A DNA stretch of 64,000 bases from an uncultured Elusimicrobiales bacterium (GTDB lineage: Bacteria; Elusimicrobiota; Elusimicrobia; Elusimicrobiales; Elusimicrobiaceae), in assembly GCA_934667625.1 (NCBI GenBank), contig CAKUMH010000005.1, positions 1-64,000 on the forward strand, given 5' to 3'. The translations under genes were made by a program, and so were the position numbers. The notes below the pieces were generated by a model, which saw only the letters and a program-made list of their open reading frames with translations, was not told the origin of the DNA and searched no databases. This document shows, piece by piece, positions 57,867-64,000 of the stretch (position 1 is the first letter of the stretch; each line of letters opens with the position of its first letter).

Positions 57867-59117
57867 ATGGCTAAAACGAATATCATTGCAGGTTTGGATA
57901 TCGGCAGCGGCAAGATGACTTGTATTGCCGCCGCACACGATTTTGAAACCAATACACTACAAGTCCTCGCCGGGCGCAGCGTGCCTTGCCGGGGCTTAAA
58001 GGGGGGAATCGTGTCGGACATTCGCGAAACCTCCGCCGCCGTAACGCATCTCTTGGGCGGTATTGAACGCGAATGCAACCAGGAAATCGGCAATTTGTAC
58101 GTCGGCGTACGCGGCGCGCATTTGGAGTCGTTTTCCAACCACGGGACGTACAACATTTCCCGCCAGGATAAAGAAATCACGCAGACCGATATGGAACTGG
58201 CGATTGAAAACGCCAAAGCCATGCCGATTAAAAACGATAACGAAATCGTCAACGTGATTACCCAAGGCTACGCCATTGATAAGCAGCGCGGCATTTCCAA
58301 CCCGGAAGGCATGGAAGGCTCGCTCCTAGAAGTGGACGTGCACATTACCACGGGTTCTTCTACCCATTTGAACAACTTGGCTAAGGCCATTCAGCGCCCG
58401 GGTTACCGCATTGACGGCACCTTTTACAGTCTGGTCCCGCTGGCGGATGCCGTGCTGACGCAGGAGGAAAAAGACATTGGCGCAATGATTATTGATTTGG
58501 GCGGGGAAACAATGTCCGTCGGTATTTACATTGACGGTATTTTAAAGTTCTCGCGCGATATCCCGTACGGATGCGATTTGATTACCAGCGATTTATCCCG
58601 CCTGCTCCACACCAGCCGCCAAAACGCACGCGAAATTAAGGAAAAATACGGCGTGGCTTTTCCGACGTTCTTGGACGAAGAGGGAGAGGTCCCCGTGCCG
58701 TCTTTGGACGGGCGCAGCACGCACAACATTAAAAAAAGCTACATTTTGGATATTATCCAGCCCCGCGTGGAGGAACTGATTGAACAGGTGGGCCGCTGCG
58801 TGGATGCCTCCGGCTATAAAAATTACCCGGTGGTGGGCGTGGTGACGGGCGGCGGTTCCGTGATGCCGGGAATTACCGAGCATTGTGTGAACATTTTGGG
58901 CCTTAAAGAGGTCCGCCGCGGCGTGGTCCAGCGCGATCTGATTACCAGCGACGACGAATTTTTTGACCCGCTTTACAGCACGGCCATGGCCCTGGCGATT
59001 TACGCCTCCGGCAATAACGGTTATGACGATTATTCCGGCGTTTCGTACGAAAAGGGCGGCTCCTTTTTTGGCAAGCTGGGCAAGCTGTTTAAGGGCGTGG
59101 ACATTTTTGGCAGTTGA
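57867..59117 (+). CDS. ftsA: Cell division protein FtsA
   Basis: A 416-residue actin-like ATPase tethering FtsZ to the membrane. AGLDIGSGKMTC is phosphate-1, IIDLGGETMSVGIYIDG phosphate-2, and GVVTGGGSVMPGITEH the adenosine motif. The SHS2 (1C) domain is in the usual place after residue ~80. The C-terminal amphipathic helix is GKLGKLFKGVDIF. AGGTGG precedes ATG 57867; a TATAAT box at 57826-57831 may give its own promoter. ftsZ starts 12 bp after. Confidence 0.95.
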   Translation: MAKTNIIAGLDIGSGKMTCIAAAHDFETNTLQVLAGRSVPCRGLKGGIVSDIRETSAAVTHLLGGIERECNQEIGNLYVGVRGAHLESFSNHGTYNISRQDKEITQTDMELAIENAKAMPIKNDNEIVNVITQGYAIDKQRGISNPEGMEGSLLEVDVHITTGSSTHLNNLAKAIQRPGYRIDGTFYSLVPLADAVLTQEEKDIGAMIIDLGGETMSVGIYIDGILKFSRDIPYGCDLITSDLSRLLHTSRQNAREIKEKYGVAFPTFLDEEGEVPVPSLDGRSTHNIKKSYILDIIQPRVEELIEQVGRCVDASGYKNYPVVGVVTGGGSVMPGITEHCVNILGLKEVRRGVVQRDLITSDDEFFDPLYSTAMALAIYASGNNGYDDYSGVSYEKGGSFFGKLGKLFKGVDIFGS

Positions 59118-59129
59118 TACGGAGTACGT

Positions 59130-60278
59130 ATGAAAGATTTATTTATGCCGGCCGATTTGTTTGAAAGCAAAAAGGCCAAAATTAAAGTGATCGGCGTGGG
59201 CGGCGGCGGCGGAAACGCCATTAACCACATGGTCAGCGCCGGTCTAAAAGATGTGGATTTTATTGCCGTCAATACCGACGCGCAGGACCTGCGCCGCAAC
59301 CGTGCGCCTTACCTCGTGCAAGTGGGGGAAAAAATTACCAAGGGACTTGGCGTCGGCGGGGACCCGGAAAAAGGCAAAAAAGCGGCCGAGGAATCCAAAG
59401 AAAAATTAAAACTCATCATCGGCCAGTGCGATTTGCTTTTTATCACGGCCGGTATGGGCGGCGGCACGGGGACGGGTGTAGCCCCGTATTTGGCCAAGCT
59501 GGCCAAAGAAATTTACGGCGACGATTTGTTGGTGGTGGGCGTGGTGACGCGTCCCTTTAATTTTGAGGGATATGTGCGCGAAAAACAGGCCGACGAAGGC
59601 ATTAAGGAAATGCAGAAGTACGTGGATTCCATGATCATCGTGCCGAACGAAAAGCTTTTTGCCAACATTGACCCGGACACCTCTTCTCGCGATGCCTTTA
59701 AAATGGTGGATGAAGTGCTGCTGCACGCTGTGAAGGGCATTTCCGAAGTGATCACCAAACCCGGCGAAGTGAACATTGATTTTAACGATGTGCGCAAGGT
59801 AATGTGCCATTCGCACAAGTCGCTCATCGGCATTGGCGAGGCAAGCGGCCCGGGCCGTCATTTGGCGGCTATGAAGCAGGCCATTTCTTCGCCGCTACTA
59901 GAGAATGCGGACATTCGCGGCGCCAAAGGGTTTATCGTCCATTTTTTGGCGTCTGATTTGACGATGGTGGAGCAGGGCGAAGCCATGAACCTCATCCGCC
60001 AGTATGCCAGTAACGATTCCATTATTATGTACGGGCATTCGTACGATGCGTCTTTGGAGGACCGCTTCCAGGTGACGGTTATCGCCACCGGGTTCAGTGC
60101 CGAAAAGGCCAGCGTCTTTTCCGCCCGTCGGCCGCTGCCGGCACAGGAGCCGGGTGCATCACCCGTCAAGCCGCAGGCCATGCAGGATGTTTTTTCCATG
60201 TTTGAAAACAAAAGCCCGGAGTACGAGGATCCCATGATGATTCCGGCCTTTTTACGCCGTAAAAAAAACAAAGCATAA
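59130..60278 (+). CDS. ftsZ: Cell division protein FtsZ
   Basis: A 382-residue tubulin-like GTPase forming the Z-ring. KIKVIGVGGGGGNAINHM and the G-box AGMGGGTGTGVAPYLAK are canonical; NIDFNDVRKVM is the synergy-loop region. The GTPase core ends near residue 320, followed by a short linker. The C-terminal peptide ends in DPMMIPAFLRRKKNKA, with the IPAFLRR core that binds FtsA. GGAG precedes the ATG. Confidence 0.97.
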   Translation: MKDLFMPADLFESKKAKIKVIGVGGGGGNAINHMVSAGLKDVDFIAVNTDAQDLRRNRAPYLVQVGEKITKGLGVGGDPEKGKKAAEESKEKLKLIIGQCDLLFITAGMGGGTGTGVAPYLAKLAKEIYGDDLLVVGVVTRPFNFEGYVREKQADEGIKEMQKYVDSMIIVPNEKLFANIDPDTSSRDAFKMVDEVLLHAVKGISEVITKPGEVNIDFNDVRKVMCHSHKSLIGIGEASGPGRHLAAMKQAISSPLLENADIRGAKGFIVHFLASDLTMVEQGEAMNLIRQYASNDSIIMYGHSYDASLEDRFQVTVIATGFSAEKASVFSARRPLPAQEPGASPVKPQAMQDVFSMFENKSPEYEDPMMIPAFLRRKKNKA

Positions 60279-60290
60279 CAGGAGAGGAAA

Positions 60291-61382
60291 ATGGCGGTAG
60301 GATTACAAAGTTTATTAAGAACCGTAGTGGACAATAAAGCCAGCGGGTTGCACATTCGCGGCAATTCCAACGCATACGTGCGTTTGAACGGACAAATCAA
60401 ACCCATTGACGACAGTTTCGTCTCCAACGATGACGCCAAAAAAATGGCCTACGCCTGCATGGGTGAACGCGAACGCAAGATTTTTGAACAATACAGTACG
60501 GTGGACTTCTCCTTGGATGCCAAGTCTTACGGACGTTTCCGTTTTAACGTGTTCCGCCAAATGGGCAAAATTTGTATGGCCATCCGCCATATTCCGCTCA
60601 AAATTCCTACCTTTGAAGAGTTCCACCTCCCCGGCGACATTCTGCGCAAAATTGCCGAAAACCGCCGCGGGCTGATTTTGGTGACGGGGATGACGGGGTC
60701 CGGTAAAACCTCTACCCTGGCGGCCATGATTGACCACATTAACAAAACCCGTGCCGGACATATCTTGACGATTGAAGACCCGATTGAATTTATGCATACG
60801 GACAACCACTGTATCGTCAGCCAGTTGGAGCTTGGGGTGGATACGCCGTCGTACACCGGCGCGCTGCGCGCTGCCATGCGCCAGGACCCGGATGTGGTGC
60901 TGATCGGCGAGCTGCGCGACGCGGAAGTGATGAAGGCCGCTATCGGTGCGGCCGAAACGGGCCAGCTGGTGCTGGGCACCATGCACACGGTAAACGTCAC
61001 GCAGACGCTTGCCCGCCTGGTGGATGCCTTCCCCGTGGAACAGCACGAACAGGTGCGCCTGCAACTTTCCGAACTGGTGCGCGGTATCATCTGCCAGCGT
61101 TTACTGCCAACCATTAAGCCCGGCATGCGCCCGGCGCTGGAAATTCTTGTTTCCACGCCGCAGGTGCGCAAACTGATTTTTGAAAACAGACCCAGCGACT
61201 TGGTCAAGATGATGCAGGGCGGTGAGTTTTACGGTATGAATACCTTTGACCAATCCTTGGCCCGCTTGTACAAGGAAGGTTTTATTGACCTGGAGACGGC
61301 CCAAGCCGCCGCCACCAGCCCCGATGCCATTATGCTGGCCATTCGCGGCGTGACGGGTGGGTTGGAGTCCATGGAGGAGTAA
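60291..61382 (+). CDS. pilT: Type IV pilus retraction ATPase PilT
   Basis: A 363-residue AAA-type secretion ATPase. Walker A is GMTGSGKTSTLAAM, the Asp box LTIEDPIEFMH, Walker B QDPDVVLIGELRD, and the His box LVLGTMHTVN. The AIRHIPLKIP and AGMRP-type PxMRPALEILVS stretches are PilT hallmarks. It powers pilus retraction and twitching. It sits 12 bp after ftsZ and 1 bp before cmk, so it is apparently co-transcribed with division genes. Confidence 0.94.
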   Translation: MAVGLQSLLRTVVDNKASGLHIRGNSNAYVRLNGQIKPIDDSFVSNDDAKKMAYACMGERERKIFEQYSTVDFSLDAKSYGRFRFNVFRQMGKICMAIRHIPLKIPTFEEFHLPGDILRKIAENRRGLILVTGMTGSGKTSTLAAMIDHINKTRAGHILTIEDPIEFMHTDNHCIVSQLELGVDTPSYTGALRAAMRQDPDVVLIGELRDAEVMKAAIGAAETGQLVLGTMHTVNVTQTLARLVDAFPVEQHEQVRLQLSELVRGIICQRLLPTIKPGMRPALEILVSTPQVRKLIFENRPSDLVKMMQGGEFYGMNTFDQSLARLYKEGFIDLETAQAAATSPDAIMLAIRGVTGGLESMEE

Positions 61383-61383
61383 G

Positions 61384-62064
61384 ATGCGTACAAACGGAAT
61401 GTTAATCGCCATTGACGGTACCGCCGGAACGGGCAAATCCACCGTCGGCAAGGCCGTGGCGGCCAAGCTGGGGTACGGCTTTTTAAGCACGGGCGAAATG
61501 TACCGCGCGCTGGCTTACAAGGTGTTTGAAAAAAACATCGTGCCCGAGGATCACGACGCGGTGCTCACCACCGCACGTGCGCTGCGTTTTACTTTTGTGC
61601 GGCAGCCGGATGCAACGCTTAAAATGTATGTGGACGGCGATTATTTGGGCGACAAACTGCACTTGGAAGAAGTGGGCAATGTGGCCAGCCGTGTGTCCAC
61701 TAACGGCGAAGCGCGCCGCGTGCTGACCGAAAAAATGCGTGCCGTGGGCGAGGACGGCGGCGTGGTGATGGAAGGGCGCGACGTGGGAACGGTCGTTTTC
61801 CCGGATGCGGAAATGAAGTTTTATTTGGACGCTTCCGCCGCGGAACGCGCCAAACGCCGCGTGCTGCAGCTGAAAGCTGCCGGCGAAAAGGCCGATTATG
61901 ACCAAATTTTAAATCTGATTGAGGAGCGCGACTGGCGCGACAGCCACCGGGCCGTCAGCCCGTTAAAACCCGCCGAGGATGCGGTGATTATTGACACGTC
62001 AAAACTGAATTTGCAACAAGTTACCGACGCCGTCTTGGAGAAAATCCAGCACTATGCTGCTTAA
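61384..62064 (+). CDS. cmk: Cytidylate kinase
   Basis: A 226-residue (d)CMP kinase. IAIDGTAGTGKSTVGKAVA is the P-loop; GFLSTGEMYRALAYKVF and GRDVGTVVFPDAEMKFYLDASAAERAKRR are family signatures, with RDWRDSHRAVSPLKPAEDAVIIDTS near the end. GAGGAG precedes ATG 61384. The order cmk-plsC-rpsA is widely conserved. Overlaps plsC by 11 bp. Confidence 0.95.
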   Translation: MRTNGMLIAIDGTAGTGKSTVGKAVAAKLGYGFLSTGEMYRALAYKVFEKNIVPEDHDAVLTTARALRFTFVRQPDATLKMYVDGDYLGDKLHLEEVGNVASRVSTNGEARRVLTEKMRAVGEDGGVVMEGRDVGTVVFPDAEMKFYLDASAAERAKRRVLQLKAAGEKADYDQILNLIEERDWRDSHRAVSPLKPAEDAVIIDTSKLNLQQVTDAVLEKIQHYAA

Positions 62065-62647
62065 TTTGATAAAATTAATTGCAAGGATCTATTTTAAAAC
62101 CTGTTACGACTTTAAAGTTGAGGGACTGGAAAACATTCCCAAAACAGGTGCGCTGATTATAGCGGGCAACCATCTTTCCAACGCCGACCCGCCGGCTATC
62201 GGCAGTTTTGCCGGGCTGGTGCGCGATTCGCGTTTTGTCGCCAAAAAAGAGCTGTTTTCCGTGCCCGGGCTGGGGTGGTTTTTCCGCCGCAGTGGGTACA
62301 TTCCGGTGGACAGGGCCCGGTCTATGGATGCGTTCGGGGCGCTTAAAGAAGTGGTGCGCGCCTTGGAGCATGGCGAAAGCGTGGTGATGTTCCCCGAGGG
62401 AACGCGCAGTAAAACAGGCAAACCGCAAAAGCCCAAAAGCGGCATTGGCTATTTGGTCTACACTACGGGTGCGCCGGTACTGCCGGTGAAGGTGAAAGGC
62501 ACCTTTGGGTGGCCGTGGGTGCGCAAAATCCGTGTTAAATTCGGCACGGTAATGCACCTGGAAAAAGATCCCGCCTTGGAGCATAAGGCGCAGTATAAAC
62601 AATTTGCAAATCAAGTAATGGATGCAATAAATTCAATTAATATCTAA
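62054..62647 (+). CDS. plsC: 1-acylglycerol-3-phosphate O-acyltransferase
   Basis: A 197-residue membrane-associated acyltransferase making phosphatidic acid. The HX4D motif is NHLSNADPPAIG; FRRSGYIPVDR and VMFPEGTRSKTGKPQKPKSG are the other conserved blocks. One N-terminal amphipathic/hydrophobic segment anchors it. It overlaps cmk by 11 bp, indicating translational coupling. Confidence 0.93.
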   Translation: MLLNLIKLIARIYFKTCYDFKVEGLENIPKTGALIIAGNHLSNADPPAIGSFAGLVRDSRFVAKKELFSVPGLGWFFRRSGYIPVDRARSMDAFGALKEVVRALEHGESVVMFPEGTRSKTGKPQKPKSGIGYLVYTTGAPVLPVKVKGTFGWPWVRKIRVKFGTVMHLEKDPALEHKAQYKQFANQVMDAINSINI

Positions 62648-62660
62648 CGGAGGTTACGCA

Positions 62661-62682
62661 GTCCTCCCGCAGGGAAGGACTG
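62661..62682 (+). other. Hairpin in the rpsA leader
   Basis: CAGTCCTCCC and GGGAAGGACTG pair around GCA in the 47-bp gap before rpsA, just upstream of the AAGGACTT ribosome site. It could modulate rpsA translation. Confidence 0.4.
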
Positions 62683-62694
62683 TAATAAGGACTT

Positions 62695-63882
62695 ATGACA
62701 AACGAAGAAATCAAAACGAACGAAGACACAATTAACGAACAAGAAATGACGATGGACCAGTTAATTGCGCAGCAAGAGTCTTTATCGGAGAAGTTGTACA
62801 AAAAAGAAATTGTAGACGTACCCGTCGTACAGATTAACCAAGATTATATTTTAGTGGATACCGGTGCCAAGAAAGAAGGGGCGATTGCCGTGTCCGAATT
62901 TGAAGGCAAAACCTTGCCCGCCGTGGGCGAAACCGTTTCCGCCGTGCTCGTTAAACGCGGCAGCGACGAACGCCCTTCCATTCTTTCCCACAAAAAAGCG
63001 TTGGAATACTTGGGCTGGGACATTTGCAAAAAAGCCTATGACGACAAAGAGCGCGTCAAAGGTACCATTGTGCAATGCGTGAAGGGCGGTTACATTGTGG
63101 AAGTGTTCGGCGTGAACGGTTTTATGCCGCTTTCCCTTTCCGAACTCCACACCGCTTACAAACACTACTTGCCCGTGGGCGCTAAAATCAAAGCGCAAAT
63201 TGTAGAATTTGCGAAAGAAAAACAGAAACTCATCATTTCCCGCAAACAAGTGCTGGAAGAGGACGAAGCCGTCCGCCGCACCCAAGTGCTGGGTGAAATT
63301 AAAGAAGGCGACGTGCTGCGCGTGGTGGTTTCCAAAGTGGACAAGGAAAAACTCTTTCTGCGCTTCCACGGTATTGAAGGCATTGTGAATTTGGAAAACA
63401 TCGCCTGGAAAGAACCCGAAACCGCCATTGCCAACTTCCGCCGCGGTCAGCGCTTGAAAGCCAAACTCTTAAAGCTGGACAAAGAAACCCCGCGCTTGGA
63501 GTTTGGTTTGAAGCAGCTCTTTTTGAACCCGGCTGACGCGTTAAAACGCCGCTATCCGTACAAGAGCTCCGTCAAGGCCGTCATCACCAAGGTGGACGTT
63601 GAAAACGGCGTGGAATGCACGATTGGCAAGAACAACACCAAGGGTTTCATCAGCCCGTTTGAAATGGGCCGCGATTTTACCGCCAAAGAAGGCGATACGA
63701 TCACCGCGCTTGTGGTGGGTGTGGACCCCGAAACCTTTACGGTGAACCTCTCCGTCAAGAAATACGACCAGGTGCAAAACCGCAAAGTGGTCGCCCAGTA
63801 TTTAAAGCAAGCCCCGCGCCCGACCCTCGGTCAGTTGCTGCAGGACTCCTTCAAAACGGAATCTGGCGAAGAAACCAAATAG
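62695..63882 (+). CDS. rpsA: 30S ribosomal protein S1 (four-domain)
   Basis: A 395-residue protein with four S1 domains: about 38-105 (VDVPVVQINQDYILVDTGAKKEG), 122-190 (RVKGTIVQCVKGGYIVEVFGVNGF), 202-275 (EIKEGDVLRVVVSKVDKEKLFLRF) and 285-360 (SSVKAVITKVDVENGVECTIG). It helps load mRNAs onto the 30S subunit. E. coli S1 has six domains; the shorter form is common in other phyla. The N-terminus is acidic and Thr/Glu-rich. Confidence 0.93.
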   Translation: MTNEEIKTNEDTINEQEMTMDQLIAQQESLSEKLYKKEIVDVPVVQINQDYILVDTGAKKEGAIAVSEFEGKTLPAVGETVSAVLVKRGSDERPSILSHKKALEYLGWDICKKAYDDKERVKGTIVQCVKGGYIVEVFGVNGFMPLSLSELHTAYKHYLPVGAKIKAQIVEFAKEKQKLIISRKQVLEEDEAVRRTQVLGEIKEGDVLRVVVSKVDKEKLFLRFHGIEGIVNLENIAWKEPETAIANFRRGQRLKAKLLKLDKETPRLEFGLKQLFLNPADALKRRYPYKSSVKAVITKVDVENGVECTIGKNNTKGFISPFEMGRDFTAKEGDTITALVVGVDPETFTVNLSVKKYDQVQNRKVVAQYLKQAPRPTLGQLLQDSFKTESGEETK

Positions 63883-63901
63883 TTAGATATTAATTCGCAT
63901 C

Positions 63902-63942
63902 AGTCCCCGCGCCGAATAAAAAAGCGCGGGGACTTTATTTTT
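63902..63942 (+). terminator. Terminator of the cmk-plsC-rpsA operon
   Basis: AGTCCCCGCGC (63902-63912) pairs with GCGCGGGGACT (63924-63934), then TTATTTTT. Confidence 0.88.
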
Positions 63943-63953
63943 ATCTTCGGATA

Positions 63954-64000
63954 TGATATAATAAATAGGTCGGAAGTTTCCCGGCCCCGACGTAAAAAAC
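63954..64000 (+). promoter_or_regulatory. Extended -10 promoter of the next gene, with leader hairpin
   Basis: TGATATAAT (TG at 63954-63955, TATAAT 63957-63962) is an extended -10. The transcript would begin with GGTCGGAAG and GGCCCCGAC-type arms that can pair. The gene itself lies beyond the window. Confidence 0.5.

Noticed and set aside
60315..61064. 249-codon minus-strand ORF opposite pilT
   Set aside because: Antisense shadow of a fully conserved PilT; His/Gln-rich and motif-free.

Overview
The window looks like a chromosomal segment of a Gram-negative-type, fermentative bacterium, and my best guess is the phylum Elusimicrobiota (gut Elusimicrobiaceae-like). This is inferred from a combination of signs: a short-leader type IV pilin with PilT, [FeFe]-hydrogenase maturases HydF and HydG, a four-domain S1 protein behind cmk-plsC, outer-membrane polysaccharide export genes, and ftsQ-ftsA-ftsZ directly before pilT. 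No 16S rRNA gene is present, so the assignment is unproven.

Layout. 1-9.4 kb: a surface-glycan operon (rfbACB, an FkbH-type protein, a dTDP-sugar reductase, an acetyltransferase, an RgpF-like protein, two family-2 glycosyltransferases). 9.4-9.8 kb: tRNA-Arg(GCG) followed by a three-unit tandem array. 9.9-12 kb: a small operon with a Cys-rich micro-protein, a membrane protein and a TPR protein. 12-20.5 kb: an accessory region with two exported ADP-ribosyltransferase-like proteins, a DUF4823 lipoprotein, a probable amidase effector with an exported partner, a LexA-like/AlbA_2 phage-type operon, and decayed recombinase and phage genes. 20.9-34.5 kb: a second, AT-rich glycan locus (seven transferase-like genes, an EpsG-like polymerase, a Wzx flippase, acyltransferases, a UDP-glucuronate epimerase and a UDP-glucose dehydrogenase). 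34.5-35.1 kb: a gene graveyard with a glycosidase-like fragment and an IS3 remnant. 35.1-44.9 kb: polysaccharide export (Wzb-like phosphatase, ligase/polymerase, Wza, BY-kinase, epimerase, initiating sugar transferase, glycosidase-like protein) plus an outer-membrane barrel and a small exported protein. 45-46.7 kb: a decapitated rmlA and a broken serine recombinase abutting tRNA-Val. 46.8-64 kb: housekeeping genes (thioesterase, CYTH, histone H1-like protein, pilin, LOG, dxs, ispA, hydF, hydG, smpB, tRNA-Leu, ftsQAZ, pilT, cmk, plsC, rpsA).

How it fits together. The three glycan regions give a nearly complete Wzx/Wzy-type pathway: nucleotide sugars (dTDP-sugars, UDP-GlcA and epimers), an initiating phosphoglycosyltransferase, glycosyltransferases, flippase, polymerase/ligase and Wza-Wzc export with tyrosine-phosphorylation control. 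Between them lie islands rich in gene fragments, showing repeated exchange of cassettes.

The most interesting items are: (1) the paired exported ART-fold proteins; (2) the amidase plus exported partner, resembling an effector-immunity pair, driven by a consensus promoter; (3) the array after tRNA-Arg, whose units carry antisense T-arm sequence and repeated terminators; (4) many genes with a -10 box exactly 6-7 nt before the ATG and no Shine-Dalgarno sequence, suggesting leaderless mRNAs; (5) three decayed copies of one recombinase tail, the longest copy broken at the active-site serine.
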